This document shows positions 1 through 8,804 of a stretch of DNA of 64,000 nt, in pieces; position 1 is the first letter of the stretch, and each line of letters starts with the position of its first letter. Under the pieces are notes generated by a model that did no database searches, had not been told where the DNA came from, and saw only the letters and a list, made by a program, of their open reading frames with translations. The DNA is from Micromonospora sp. NBC_01796. GTDB lineage: Bacteria; Actinomycetota; Actinomycetes; Mycobacteriales; Micromonosporaceae. The position numbers and the translations under genes were made by a program. The stretch is taken from positions 744,001 to 808,000 of the forward strand of contig NZ_CP109078.1 in assembly GCF_035917455.1 (NCBI RefSeq). Direction: 5' to 3'.

Positions 1-2
1 CG

Positions 3-515
3 GCCATCGCCCGTGCCCGGGTCGCCGCGCCCGTGGTCTGGCGCAGGTCCGGCCCCTGGGGGCTCTGGCTGGAGATCATGGATGGTCAGGGCGAACGACG
101 GCATCAGCGGATCCTCTGGGACCGCCGCCTCGTCGAGATGGTGACGGGCGGGCCGGCCGGACTCGAGTTCCCGATCGAGCTGCGCCGCTGCCTCGGCTTC
201 CGGCGGATGTACCTGGTCGACGTCCCCGGCGTGGGCCGCCTCTGGCCCGGCAGCACCGCCCGGCGGACACCGCCCTTCACCTCCGAGTTCGGCCCGTTCG
301 ACCCCACCGCCGCCCGGCCGGGAGGGTCCCTCACCCGCCTCGTCCTCGTCGTCGTGCTGCCGGTCGCGCTGGTCGCCGCCACCGCCTGGTACTTCGCCGA
401 CCCGACAATGGCCGTGCTGGCCGCGACCCTTTTCGTGTCGCTCTCCGTGTGGAACGGCGCCATTCCTGGCCGGGGCCTCTATTCGACCCGCCCCCGGACG
501 AACGCGCAGACCTGA
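3..515 (+). CDS. Membrane protein, 5' truncated by the window edge
   Basis: The frame is open to the first base, so the true start lies outside the window; an internal GTG at 33 is possible but not needed. The visible part is about 170 residues: an Arg/Trp-rich soluble stretch, then two hydrophobic segments close to the C-terminus (around the LVLVVVLPVALVAAT stretch and the following MAVLAATLFVSLSVW stretch), so the protein is probably anchored by its C-terminal hairpin. No family recognised. It is followed by about 100 bp without a gene and then the convergent LysR gene. Confidence 0.55.
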   Translation, partial: AIARARVAAPVVWRRSGPWGLWLEIMDGQGERRHQRILWDRRLVEMVTGGPAGLEFPIELRRCLGFRRMYLVDVPGVGRLWPGSTARRTPPFTSEFGPFDPTAARPGGSLTRLVLVVVLPVALVAATAWYFADPTMAVLAATLFVSLSVWNGAIPGRGLYSTRPRTNAQT

Positions 516-622
516 CCGGTGGAGGTGAACAGGGCGGCTCCCGGTCGGGTTCGACTCGCCCCCGGACCCGCGCTCCCGCTGGCTCGACTCCCCGACCGGC
601 CGGCCTGCTGGCTCGCGGGCCG

Positions 623-1552
623 TCAGAGCCGGAGGTTCTGCTGGCCGTACGCGGCCGTCGCTCCGGGCCGGGCCGCGTGACGCAGGTGTTCGGCGAGCGC
701 TGCGGCGGCCAGGGAGGCAGGCCGGGCCCGTGAGCCCCAGCCCAGCAGGTGGTGGCGGCGGGCCCAGGGGTCCTGGAGGTCGCAGACATCGAGCGGCTGG
801 CCCGGGTCGACAGCGCGACGCGGTACGACGGCCAGTCCCACACCAGCGGCCACCAGGGCGATCAGGATGTTGAGGTTGGCGACGCTGGTCCGGTACCGGG
901 GAACCGGAACCTCGGGGCCGACGTGCTTCTCGATCCAGCGTCGCAGCGAGGACTCGGCGTCCAGCCCGACGAGAGGGTGTTCGGCGACCTCACGGTAGGT
1001 CAACGCCGTTCGTCCCGCGAGAATCCCGTCGGCCTGGCCGATCACCACGAGAGAGTCGTCCCCGAGGGGTTCGGTCTCCAGTCCCTGGCCGAGCCCCTCG
1101 TCGTCGAGGACGATCCCCAGGTCCGCATCGCCGTCGGCGAGCATCCGCACGATCTGCGGGGTACGGCGCTCGGAAACGGTGACGTCGACGTCGGGGTGCT
1201 CGCGGAGGAACGAGATCAGGGCCTGCGGCACGAGTCGGTGCATGGCGGAGCCCCCGGCGAGCAGGACCAGCGGAGCGGTCGGAGACCGGCTGTAGCTCGC
1301 GACGGCGCTGTCCAGCCGGGCCGTCCCGGTGAGAATCTCACGGGCGTGGCGGGCCAGGGTGGCCCCCGCCGGGGTGGGCCGTACCCCCCGCCGTCCGCGG
1401 ACCAGCAGCGCCACTTTCGCCTGGTGCTCCAGGGAGCGCACCCGGGCGCTGGCCGAGGGCAGGCTCAGGTGCATCCGGCGGGCGCCCGCCGTGATGGAAC
1501 CTTCCGCCACGATGTGCAGGAAGAGCCGCAGGTCGTCCAGGTCGTACCGCAC
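623..1552 (-). CDS. LysR-family transcriptional regulator
   Basis: A 309-aa protein of normal LysR length. Residues 1-60 form the winged helix-turn-helix (DDLRLFLHIVAEGSITAGA, then SLPSASARVRSLE), followed by the linker helix and a periplasmic-binding-like effector domain (from about residue 90, with the LLAGGSAM and ADLGIVLDD stretches). The start is a GTG at 1552. It is transcribed divergently from a TauE/SafE permease, the classic LysR arrangement, so it probably controls that gene and itself through the shared 95-bp gap. The co-inducer cannot be told from sequence. Confidence 0.93.
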   Translation of the reverse strand: MRYDLDDLRLFLHIVAEGSITAGARRMHLSLPSASARVRSLEHQAKVALLVRGRRGVRPTPAGATLARHAREILTGTARLDSAVASYSRSPTAPLVLLAGGSAMHRLVPQALISFLREHPDVDVTVSERRTPQIVRMLADGDADLGIVLDDEGLGQGLETEPLGDDSLVVIGQADGILAGRTALTYREVAEHPLVGLDAESSLRRWIEKHVGPEVPVPRYRTSVANLNILIALVAAGVGLAVVPRRAVDPGQPLDVCDLQDPWARRHHLLGWGSRARPASLAAAALAEHLRHAARPGATAAYGQQNLRL

Positions 1553-1561
1553 CCGACCCAG

Positions 1562-1580
1562 CCTATGCCCCAGCCATAGG
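1562..1580. promoter_or_regulatory. Inverted repeat, candidate LysR operator
   Basis: CCTATG (1562-1567) is repeated inverted as CATAGG (1575-1580) with 7 bp between. It lies in the gap between the divergent LysR gene and the TauE gene, has the spacing of a LysR-type T-N11-A site, and is the only clear dyad there. Binding is inferred. Confidence 0.5.
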
Positions 1581-1647
1581 CTGAGTACGGCTACCGCGCA
1601 TTGTGGGCGAGTGCTCGGGCGACGATGCTCGACGGGTGCCGGAGATC

Positions 1648-2397
1648 ATGATCGTACTGCTGGCCGGGCTGGCCGCCGGAGCGTTGAACGCCGTCGGCGG
1701 TGGCGGCACCTTCGTGGCACTGCCCGCCCTGGTCGCGGTCGGCCTGCCACCGGTCACCGCGAACGCGGCGGCGACCGTCGCTCTCGTACCCGGCTCGGTG
1801 GCCAGCGCCTGGGTGTACCGGCGCGAGCTCACCCCGTTGGGCGCCACCTCCACGACGGCGCTCACCGCGACGAGCATGCTCGGCGGCGGGCTCGGGGCCG
1901 TCCTGCTGCTGGCGCTGCCGGGGGCGTCGTTCGACGCCGCGTTGCCGTGGCTGCTCGCGTTCGGCACGGTGGTGCTCGCGTTCGGGCGCACCATCTCCCG
2001 TGCCCTGAGTGCCGCACTGCGCCGGTCGGTCACCCTGCGCCCACCCGCCGTACTGATCGGTCAGTTTCTCCTCGCGGTCTACGGCGGATACTTCGGTGGG
2101 GCCGTAGGCATACTCATGCTGGCGCTCTGGACCATCGGGCTCGGTCTGGACACCGCGATCAGCAACCCGATGCGGATCACCCAGGTCGCCGCCGTCTACC
2201 TCACCGCGACCGCGCTCTTCCTGTTCGCCTCGGACGTCCTGACCACCCCGCTTCCCCTCCTCACCATGCTGGTCGGCGCGGTGGCCGGCGGCTTCGCCGG
2301 TGCCCACCTCGCACGCCGCCTCCCCGCGCCGCTGTTGCGTGGTGTCGTGCTGACCACCGCCGCGACGATGACCGTCCTCTACTTCCTGCGCGACTGA
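1648..2397 (+). CDS. TauE/SafE-family anion exporter, membrane
   Basis: A 249-aa protein of almost wholly hydrophobic segments, compatible with the eight transmembrane helices of the TauE/SafE (sulfite/organosulfonate exporter) family. The N-terminal GALNAVGGGGTFVALPAL stretch is the conserved glycine-rich first-helix motif of that family, and a second copy of the fold follows (GGYFGGAVGILMLAL). The ATG at 1648 was chosen because it starts right at the first helix and a GGAG lies just upstream; GTG at 1603 or 1636 would add a charged leader. Probably controlled by the divergent LysR protein. Substrate unknown. Confidence 0.88.
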   Translation: MIVLLAGLAAGALNAVGGGGTFVALPALVAVGLPPVTANAAATVALVPGSVASAWVYRRELTPLGATSTTALTATSMLGGGLGAVLLLALPGASFDAALPWLLAFGTVVLAFGRTISRALSAALRRSVTLRPPAVLIGQFLLAVYGGYFGGAVGILMLALWTIGLGLDTAISNPMRITQVAAVYLTATALFLFASDVLTTPLPLLTMLVGAVAGGFAGAHLARRLPAPLLRGVVLTTAATMTVLYFLRD

Positions 2398-2535
2398 TCG
2401 TCGAAACGGAGTTGAAGGTAACTGCGTGCTGGAGGAACCGTGGGACTGACACAAGCGGGCTGTCCGTGTGGCTACACCGATCAACGGCAGAATCACGGCG
2501 ACGACTCCCCTGGGGTGGAGGGCTAAGATCGCCGG

Positions 2536-3600
2536 GTGCTGTTCAAGATGGACCTCGGCAAACGGGTCGACGACCTGGTCCGCGCAGCGGACGGCCGCGA
2601 TGAGAAGCGGTTCTTCGCGGCCACGCGGGGCATAGCGGATGCCACGCCGAAGGCGCGCCCTGACGAGGTCGACGCGGCCCTGGCCAGGTTGACTCCGGTG
2701 CTCAACGGGATCCCGTTCGGGATAGGCGGCGACCTGGCCCAGATTGCCGGCAGCATGGCGGACTACGCCACCGATCCGGCGGTGGTCGTGCCGACGCTCG
2801 TCGGGCGGGCTGCCGACGCGATGGAACAGGCGGCACGCTTCGCCGAGTTGTACGGTGCGGTGTTCGAGGACCTACCCGACGCCGACGATCCGGAGCAGAT
2901 CGGCCCGACGATCGACCGGTTCGTCGAGACTGCGCCCAACCGGGGGATGTCGCAGCGGGACGCCGAGCACCTGGTGCAGGCGTGGTTCTCGGGCGGCATG
3001 TGGGTTCAGCCGGTGCTGTACCTGTCGCAGCGCAAGGACGTACGTGCCGTGCTGCCCGAGCGAACGCGGCTCACCGCCGCCATCCACGCGATGGATGGGC
3101 ACATCGGCACGGCGCATTGGTTGTACGGGCTGCTGCTGGTCCTGGACGACGAACCGCTGATCGTGCTGCATCCCGAGTCCGGACGCGGCTATCAGGTGAC
3201 GATAAGCGGCATCGGTGACAACTTCCAGCTGCACACGCTCCTGGCCGCCGCCCTGATCGGCGACGAGTCGCAGGGCCTGCTGCCCGGTCAACGACCAAGC
3301 GCCGCGGAGGTCGCGGCGGCCTCGGACGGCGAGGACCTGACACCCGCGGGTGGCATCCGGGGCAACTTCAACCTGGTCGACGCCTACGGAGAATGGATCT
3401 GGAACGAAGGCCGTCCCGCAGACATCCCGAAGCTGGAAGGTAAGCGAATTGTGGTCCTCGAACCGCCGCCGTACCCGCGGCGGTGGAACGCCGGCCGGGC
3501 ATACCCTCTCATGCCCCCGATGGTGACCGTGGATGGCATGCTGCCAGCCGATGAGGCTGCGCATTGGCTCGGTCTGGTCAAACCTTCGCAACGCGGGTAG
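2536..3600 (+). CDS. Conserved actinobacterial protein, function unknown
   Basis: A 354-aa soluble protein with the amino-acid and codon pattern of a real high-GC gene and no close neighbour on the same strand. It is acidic and helical at the N-terminus (residues 1-120), then has a Trp-rich core (GGMWVQPVLYLSQRK, HWLYGLLLVLDDEP) that resembles ligand-binding or scaffold folds but shows no catalytic motif I recognise. Start may be the GTG at 2536 or the ATG four codons later (2548). No signal peptide or membrane helix. Confidence 0.75.
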   Translation: MLFKMDLGKRVDDLVRAADGRDEKRFFAATRGIADATPKARPDEVDAALARLTPVLNGIPFGIGGDLAQIAGSMADYATDPAVVVPTLVGRAADAMEQAARFAELYGAVFEDLPDADDPEQIGPTIDRFVETAPNRGMSQRDAEHLVQAWFSGGMWVQPVLYLSQRKDVRAVLPERTRLTAAIHAMDGHIGTAHWLYGLLLVLDDEPLIVLHPESGRGYQVTISGIGDNFQLHTLLAAALIGDESQGLLPGQRPSAAEVAAASDGEDLTPAGGIRGNFNLVDAYGEWIWNEGRPADIPKLEGKRIVVLEPPPYPRRWNAGRAYPLMPPMVTVDGMLPADEAAHWLGLVKPSQRG

Positions 3601-3896
3601 GTCCTCGCACGGGTTCCGGTCTGACTGCGCCATAGAACTCCTCAGCATCGGCTGGCCGGCCCCCGCAGAGTCAACGCCCACCAACTGAGCTGCCGATATG
3701 TTCCATCTCGAAATGATCGAGGCTGATGTCCGCTACTACCGCTGATCGGGAGGGCGGCGGAGGAGGCGTTGGATGTTGTGCTTGGGAGGCAGGGACAGGT
3801 TCGGCCTCGCATCCGAGGTAGGACCAGCGCATCTGCTTGGAGTGCGTAGACGGGCGGTCGACGGGCTGGGCTTCCCGGATTTTGGACGGTGAGAGC

Positions 3897-4436
3897 GTGC
3901 GACGCAAGATCGCTGTCCTACCGGAGCCCGGCGTAATCGACGCCTGGGCTGCCGCGATGCTGTGCAGCGAGGCCCTGGCGCTGCGGGCGTACAACGTAGG
4001 GGATCTTTGCCGAGCCGCAGTTCAGAACCGGACGGCATGGGGTGAACGTTTCGCCAGGCACATGCTTGCCGGCGAGTTGGTACCAGACGAGGTGATGGCT
4101 GAGTTCGTCGCGGACACGCTGGCCCGGTCGCCAGGCCGCTGGACGCTGTTCGGTTACCCACGCACGATCCGTCAAGCCGAACTGCTGACCGAACACGGCC
4201 ACGCACCAGACACCGTCATCCAGCTGATCCTCGACGAGGACCGCATCGACCAGGACCGGCGGCTGGCCGCACGACGCGAACAGCTCCCACAGATTCTCGC
4301 CGAGTACCGGCAGCGCACGGCTCCCGTAAGTGCCCTTTACCTCGCTTCTGACGCGCTGCACGTGCTACAGAAGTCTGCATCGATCGAAGACCTCGCGGCC
4401 GACATGCAGACAATCGTGGTCGGCACCGAGAAGTAG
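3897..4436 (+). CDS. Adenylate kinase-like protein without a P-loop
   Basis: A 179-aa protein whose layout follows adenylate kinase: an N-terminal strand, then YNVGDLCRAAV (family: STGDMLRAAV), GELVPDEVM (family: GELVPDE), the FGYPRTIRQAELL stretch (family: DGFPRTxxQAxxL) and a C-terminal helix. The Walker A loop, normally GPPGAGKGT, is replaced by LPEPGVIDA, with no Lys and no GKGT. The phosphate-binding residues are gone, so ATP:AMP phosphotransfer is unlikely; a nucleotide-sensing or structural role is possible. The start is taken as GTG 3897 with GGTGAG just upstream. The LID domain is also shortened. Confidence 0.7.
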   Translation: MRRKIAVLPEPGVIDAWAAAMLCSEALALRAYNVGDLCRAAVQNRTAWGERFARHMLAGELVPDEVMAEFVADTLARSPGRWTLFGYPRTIRQAELLTEHGHAPDTVIQLILDEDRIDQDRRLAARREQLPQILAEYRQRTAPVSALYLASDALHVLQKSASIEDLAADMQTIVVGTEK

Positions 4437-4539
4437 GATGGCGGACCACTGCCCGCGATACCCGGTTCGAGCACCCGACCACCAGCCCCCGGCTCGGCCG
4501 GTCGGCATGCACCGCGGCCGGCCCGGCCGGTGCAGCACC

Positions 4540-5427
4540 TCAACGGATATCGACGAAATCCCCCCGCGCCATAAGCGCTACGACCGCTTCGATGGCTTCC
4601 TGGGTCAGCGTCTGCACGACGACTGAAGCCCCCTCGACAAAATGGCCGGACTCCGCCACGGCATCCCGCACCTCCTGGCCGAGCCGGGTCGGGTCGTAGA
4701 AGGTGACTGCCCTCTCACCACCGGACCACCGGACGGTCACCTCGATCCACCCCTTGGCTTCGGTCATCGCCCAGTCGTACCCGTCCATACCCTCGGGATA
4801 GATGACCTGCACCCCAGACGGCAGAGCAGAACCGTCGCTCGCGGCTTCAGCGGACACCAACCGGCCGGAGCTATGTCGACGCAGCGTCCGTAGGACATCC
4901 TGCGGGTCACGTCCTGACACACCGGCCAGGGCCGTTACCGCGTCCGCAGCCAGGGCGGTGAGGTGCAACGCTGCCGCCTGCGCATCCTCCCTGATCGCGG
5001 CATCGGTGACGTTGTGAACATCGGCGTCCTCGTCCGCGAGGTACGCAGCCACGCCCTCCAGGGCAGCTCTTCGCAGCCTGGCACTACCTCGTCGCTCGCC
5101 CCCTCGCGTCGATCCGGTATCCGGTACGCCAGCACCACCTCGGCCGCCATCCGTCCCCATGTACGGCAGCCGGATACCGCGCGCTTCGAGCACCGACTCG
5201 TAGAAGCGCAGGATCTGGGCCATCTCCTCGACGGCTAGGTCCAGATCCTCCAACGCTTCACGGCCGCCCGCGGCCTGCCGCAACCGGCCGGCGACGTCGT
5301 CGAACTGCTGCAGCAACGCGAAGAGGGTGTCCCCCTGCACGTGGATACCCGGGAACGCGCGCCCTTCCAACTGAGTCACCGCGATGCTCGTCTCACGCGC
5401 GAGCACACGCGCCTGCTCGTCGCCCAT
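4540..5427 (-). CDS. DUF6959-like protein with C-terminal extension
   Basis: A 295-aa protein from the ATG at 5427. Residues 1-90 (REtSIAVTQLEGRAFPGIHVQGD, then a helical part) match my recollection of the small DUF6959 family, which binds no known ligand. A low-complexity Gly/Arg linker follows at about 95-115, then a second helical region (about 115-190) and an alpha/beta part with IYPEGMDGYDWAM and a strand-rich end. The frame stays open upstream of 5427, but that part reads as an out-of-frame copy of neighbouring decayed sequence, so the shorter start is preferred. Confidence 0.6.
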   Translation of the reverse strand: MGDEQARVLARETSIAVTQLEGRAFPGIHVQGDTLFALLQQFDDVAGRLRQAAGGREALEDLDLAVEEMAQILRFYESVLEARGIRLPYMGTDGGRGGAGVPDTGSTRGGERRGSARLRRAALEGVAAYLADEDADVHNVTDAAIREDAQAAALHLTALAADAVTALAGVSGRDPQDVLRTLRRHSSGRLVSAEAASDGSALPSGVQVIYPEGMDGYDWAMTEAKGWIEVTVRWSGGERAVTFYDPTRLGQEVRDAVAESGHFVEGASVVVQTLTQEAIEAVVALMARGDFVDIR

Positions 5428-5492
5428 CAGACGATAATCGCACCACACGGCCGTCGTTTGTATCGCAGGCGTGGCGTGCCATTCCTGTACGA

Positions 5493-6025
5493 CTACCGTG
5501 GGAACGCTTGTCGGCCGGGCAGCAGCCGTACCGAGCCGTCGGCGGCGAACACCCACGTCCGGGTCGCGCAGAACGGGTCGTCGAGCCGTGCCAGCAGTCG
5601 GCCGTGCATGTCGTGCGCGACTTACAGGAACATGCGCGGCGACGGCTGCACGAGAGTCGTCACCTGAATCCGCCCGGTGCGTCCACGACGGATTTCAAGG
5701 TGCTGGCGCCGGTACTGCCCTGGACCGTGAACGAGACCGGGGTCAGATTGCGTACGCCGGGCGCGTCCGTGACGGGGCCGCGGGGCTGGCCCTCCTCGGC
5801 GATCCCCAGCCCTCGCAGTAGCAGCCCCGCTGGATGACCCCGCTGTCGGGAACGCCGGGACAGCCGCCGCCCGATGCCGTTCGAGATCAGGTTGCCGTAC
5901 CGGCCGACCCCCATCTCGATGGCGCTGCTGCACGATACTCGCGCGACGCGCTGGAACCCGACGGCATAGTCCCCGATCGCCCACATGCCGTCGAGGCCGG
6001 GGTCCTCGGCGTGCACGATCGTCAT
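5493..6025 (-). pseudogene. Decayed coding region, family not identified
   Basis: On the minus strand, frames change repeatedly. One frame reads MHGRLLARLDDPF...TWVFAADGSVRLLPG to a TAG at 5493-5495, which looks like genuine protein, but it is preceded in frame by a TAA after the PSPRMFL stretch. A different frame between 5660 and 6025 holds GVGRYGNLISNG. No single frame carries the whole. I read this as a gene broken by at least one stop and one frameshift; the alternative is two short unrelated peptides. Confidence 0.3.
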
Positions 6026-6137
6026 GACCGCGTGCGGACAGTTGCGGGCGCTACCCGGCCGTGATCAAAATCCTCGGCCACTCCCGAACGAGCAGGCGGT
6101 GTTGAAGTTGCTGAGGGCGACGCCTCAGGCGTCGTCA

Positions 6138-6677
6138 CTACGACGGCTCCGTGACCATCAACACCGTGACCGAAAAAACGGGATGGCCCTGCGTGTACCT
6201 CGGCTCGGCCAAGTCGGCAGCGGTCTGCACCAGCACGCTGGCCGCCGTATCGGCGTCCACGGGCGCGGCGGCCGTCATCTCCGCCGCGTCGGTCCACACC
6301 ACCAGGACCCGGTCAACGTCGAGAATCACCAGGCCGCCGAATATCGAGTCCGCCAACGCGTCCCAGCTGTAGTTACTCGCCAGGGGCGGATCGAGTGGCA
6401 GCGTCGCCCGAACGGCGTCGAAGAAGGCGTCCCTCCCGCCACCTGCCCCGGTCGACAATGAATAAACCCGCATCCCCTGCATGCGAGCGGACGCCGTGGC
6501 GGCCTCGATCTCCGAGGCCGCCACGGCCATCACACCTGGACGAAATTCCACACCCTCACCTGATTCGAACGAATGCCGGCGCCCGGCGTCCCCGTAGTGG
6601 ATCCGGGTGTAGTACACCTCACGGGTGTACCACCGCTGCTCCCGATCTGCTGCTCCCCTACATGTCGAACAAGCCAA
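6138..6677 (-). CDS. Barstar-like protein
   Basis: A 179-aa frame whose C-terminal 110 residues resemble barstar (barnase inhibitor family): a helix with GGRDAFFDAVRATLPLDP, the conserved NYSWDALADSIFGGL (barstar: NLDALWDCL), then a strand DRVLVVWTDAAEM and a final helix and strand. Barstar inhibits RNases by inserting acidic residues in the active site. No barnase-type RNase gene is visible next to it. The first ~65 residues (WYTREVYYTRIHYGDAG) are not part of the barstar fold; the real start could be one of the later Met codons. Confidence 0.6.
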   Translation of the reverse strand: MACSTCRGAADREQRWYTREVYYTRIHYGDAGRRHSFESGEGVEFRPGVMAVAASEIEAATASARMQGMRVYSLSTGAGGGRDAFFDAVRATLPLDPPLASNYSWDALADSIFGGLVILDVDRVLVVWTDAAEMTAAAPVDADTAASVLVQTAADLAEPRYTQGHPVFSVTVLMVTEPS

Positions 6678-6785
6678 CAGACCACCCCACTCATCACACC
6701 TCCGAGTCGAGCGGGGTCACGACGAGAGGCAGGAACGCCGCCGTCCCTCGGTGTGCCCGTGATGTGTGAGTGTTCTTAGCGGCGT

Positions 6786-8564
6786 TCAGGAAGCCGACGG
6801 CTCGCTTCGCCCGAGGTCGGCGAGAAGTTCCTTCTCAAGGGCGCGGAGGTACGCGGCGTGTTCGAAGTCCTGCCCGTCGATCGCGGCTTCCTTCGCACCC
6901 CGGATCTGGGCAATCCGCTCGTGGATGTCGAGATCGGGTGATGGTGGCTGGTGTGGTTGCCGATCCAGCCGCCGCGCTGGGGCCGGCCGGTGGATCGGTT
7001 GGGGCGGGGTCCGGGCCGCCCGCAGCGACGTCTCGTTACGGCTGTCGAGGCGATCGAGGCGATCAACTTCCAGATGACTGATGTCGCCGCCGGTGTCGAG
7101 GGCGGCGGCGAGCAGCATGCTGAACGAGGTCCCGTAGACCGGAACATCGGCGGGCTGATCACGCAGGACCAGGCGCGGGCCGGACGGGCCGGGGTTGCTG
7201 ATCTCCTCGACGCGGCAAGTGAGCCAGTGCATGGTCTGGGTGGTGTGGTCGACAGCCGCGCCGATGCTGCGGCCGTCAGCCAAGTCGATGACCGTGATGA
7301 TGGACCAGCGGTCGGGACCGCGGAACAGTAGGCCGTGCTCGGCGATGGGCCGCAGTCGCCACACGCCATCGAACAGGCTCGCCGCTCCGATGGCGCGGTA
7401 GAGCGCGGCGAGGTCGGCGGACGCGAAGAACAGGTGCTCGTCTCCGGGCGGGGTGGCGTGATGGTCGCGGATGATCCGGTCGATGACATCGTCGATCTGT
7501 GGCACCGCCGGCGACAGATGCCAACCGGCGACCGGCCGTAGCGCCCCGTCGCTGTCCTGGGCGACGGCGACCAGCCCGGCATGCAGGACAACCGTGTAGT
7601 TGTCCCGGTCGACCATATCGTTGATGTTGACGATCACTCGGGAAAGCGTTGCCGGCACCACGTCGCTCCGCACCCCCGGACCGTCGTATCCCATCCGGCC
7701 GGAGGAGGTCAGCTCGCGCGGCTCCCCGATCGGCAGGTCCAACAACGGATTCGGCCGGTCGACGCCACCGTCACGACGTAGGTACGGGTACAGCCGCGCA
7801 ACCCAACCAGTGATCACGTCGCCGCCGTAAGCGTCGGCCGGGTTGTAGATGCGCTGCCAGAACTCGGTATCCGGGTCACCTGCCGCAGCCCGTACGAATT
7901 GATCGGCAATCGTCACCAACGAGCGACACCAGCTTTCCAGCCCGAACCCGGCCAATCCATCCACTCGTTTCCGGATCTTCCGCCAGTCCTCCACCGTGCC
8001 CGTCAAGGTGACCGAGGGAATGCCGCAGACGCAGGTCAACCACAGCGAGAAGTACGGCGAGAACACGTCCAGCAGCACAATCTGTCCAACGACGCGCTCG
8101 ATGTCGGTACTGGTGGAGAAGTCGCAGGCGAACAACTCGGCGTCCGTAACCTCGGCGGCGAGCTGACGGCCGAACGACCCCACCAGCTCGTACCAGGAAT
8201 TGGGATCGGTGGGCATCGGTCCGTCATGGACCACCTCGAGCCGTCTACCAGGCTCTGCCATCAACCGCGACCGCAGTTCCTCCGCGTGGAGCCGCACGTG
8301 TTGGGCGACACCCTGCGAAATCGTCAACCACACCACGTCCGGGGACAGCACAAGCGGGCGGTGCTCGGCGAACGCCCGGCCGACCGCGCTCAACAACGGA
8401 TGCACACCGTCCGGCGCAATGACCGGGAGCGCCGGGTCACCACCGATCGTCAACGCGTCCGGGAACAGCTCACCAAGAGGCCGAGTCGGCAACGGCTCCA
8501 CCGTACGGGCGACGTCGTCCACTGGAAAGCACACCATGACCACGACCGTAGCCCGCGACGCCAT
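6786..8564 (-). CDS. DUF4419 protein with C-terminal UVR motif
   Basis: A 592-aa soluble protein. Residues about 30-330 match the DUF4419 domain (HPLLSAVGRAFAEHRPL, VLSPDVVWLTISQGVAQHV, later the conserved WYELVGSF and FSPYFSLWLTCVCGIP stretches). Residues 340-500 are an unassigned alpha/beta region. The last ~40 residues (IAQIRGAKEAAIDGQDFEHA) form a UVR/UvrB-UvrC helical hairpin, a protein-protein interaction motif also found in Clp-linked adaptors. The molecular role of DUF4419 is not known to me. Single gene, no operon partner. Confidence 0.75.
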   Translation of the reverse strand: MASRATVVVMVCFPVDDVARTVEPLPTRPLGELFPDALTIGGDPALPVIAPDGVHPLLSAVGRAFAEHRPLVLSPDVVWLTISQGVAQHVRLHAEELRSRLMAEPGRRLEVVHDGPMPTDPNSWYELVGSFGRQLAAEVTDAELFACDFSTSTDIERVVGQIVLLDVFSPYFSLWLTCVCGIPSVTLTGTVEDWRKIRKRVDGLAGFGLESWCRSLVTIADQFVRAAAGDPDTEFWQRIYNPADAYGGDVITGWVARLYPYLRRDGGVDRPNPLLDLPIGEPRELTSSGRMGYDGPGVRSDVVPATLSRVIVNINDMVDRDNYTVVLHAGLVAVAQDSDGALRPVAGWHLSPAVPQIDDVIDRIIRDHHATPPGDEHLFFASADLAALYRAIGAASLFDGVWRLRPIAEHGLLFRGPDRWSIITVIDLADGRSIGAAVDHTTQTMHWLTCRVEEISNPGPSGPRLVLRDQPADVPVYGTSFSMLLAAALDTGGDISHLEVDRLDRLDSRNETSLRAARTPPQPIHRPAPARRLDRQPHQPPSPDLDIHERIAQIRGAKEAAIDGQDFEHAAYLRALEKELLADLGRSEPSAS

Positions 8565-8804
8565 CCCGGAAGTACCCCGACGATGTGCCCATCACCGATC
8601 GTCTCCTACGCCTATCCGACGTCGCCCCAACTACCACAATCTGAGGCCGCACTACCCGGCTGGCCAACCGCCGACGTCGCAACCCACCTCGACATGCCAA
8701 CGGACCACCCGCGCCGCCTGTCAGTCACACCTCCGAGAGGACCGGATCTCCCGATGCCAGAGTGGGGCTGTCGTACCGCGAAAGCGTCGATCATGGGGAG
8801 CGGA

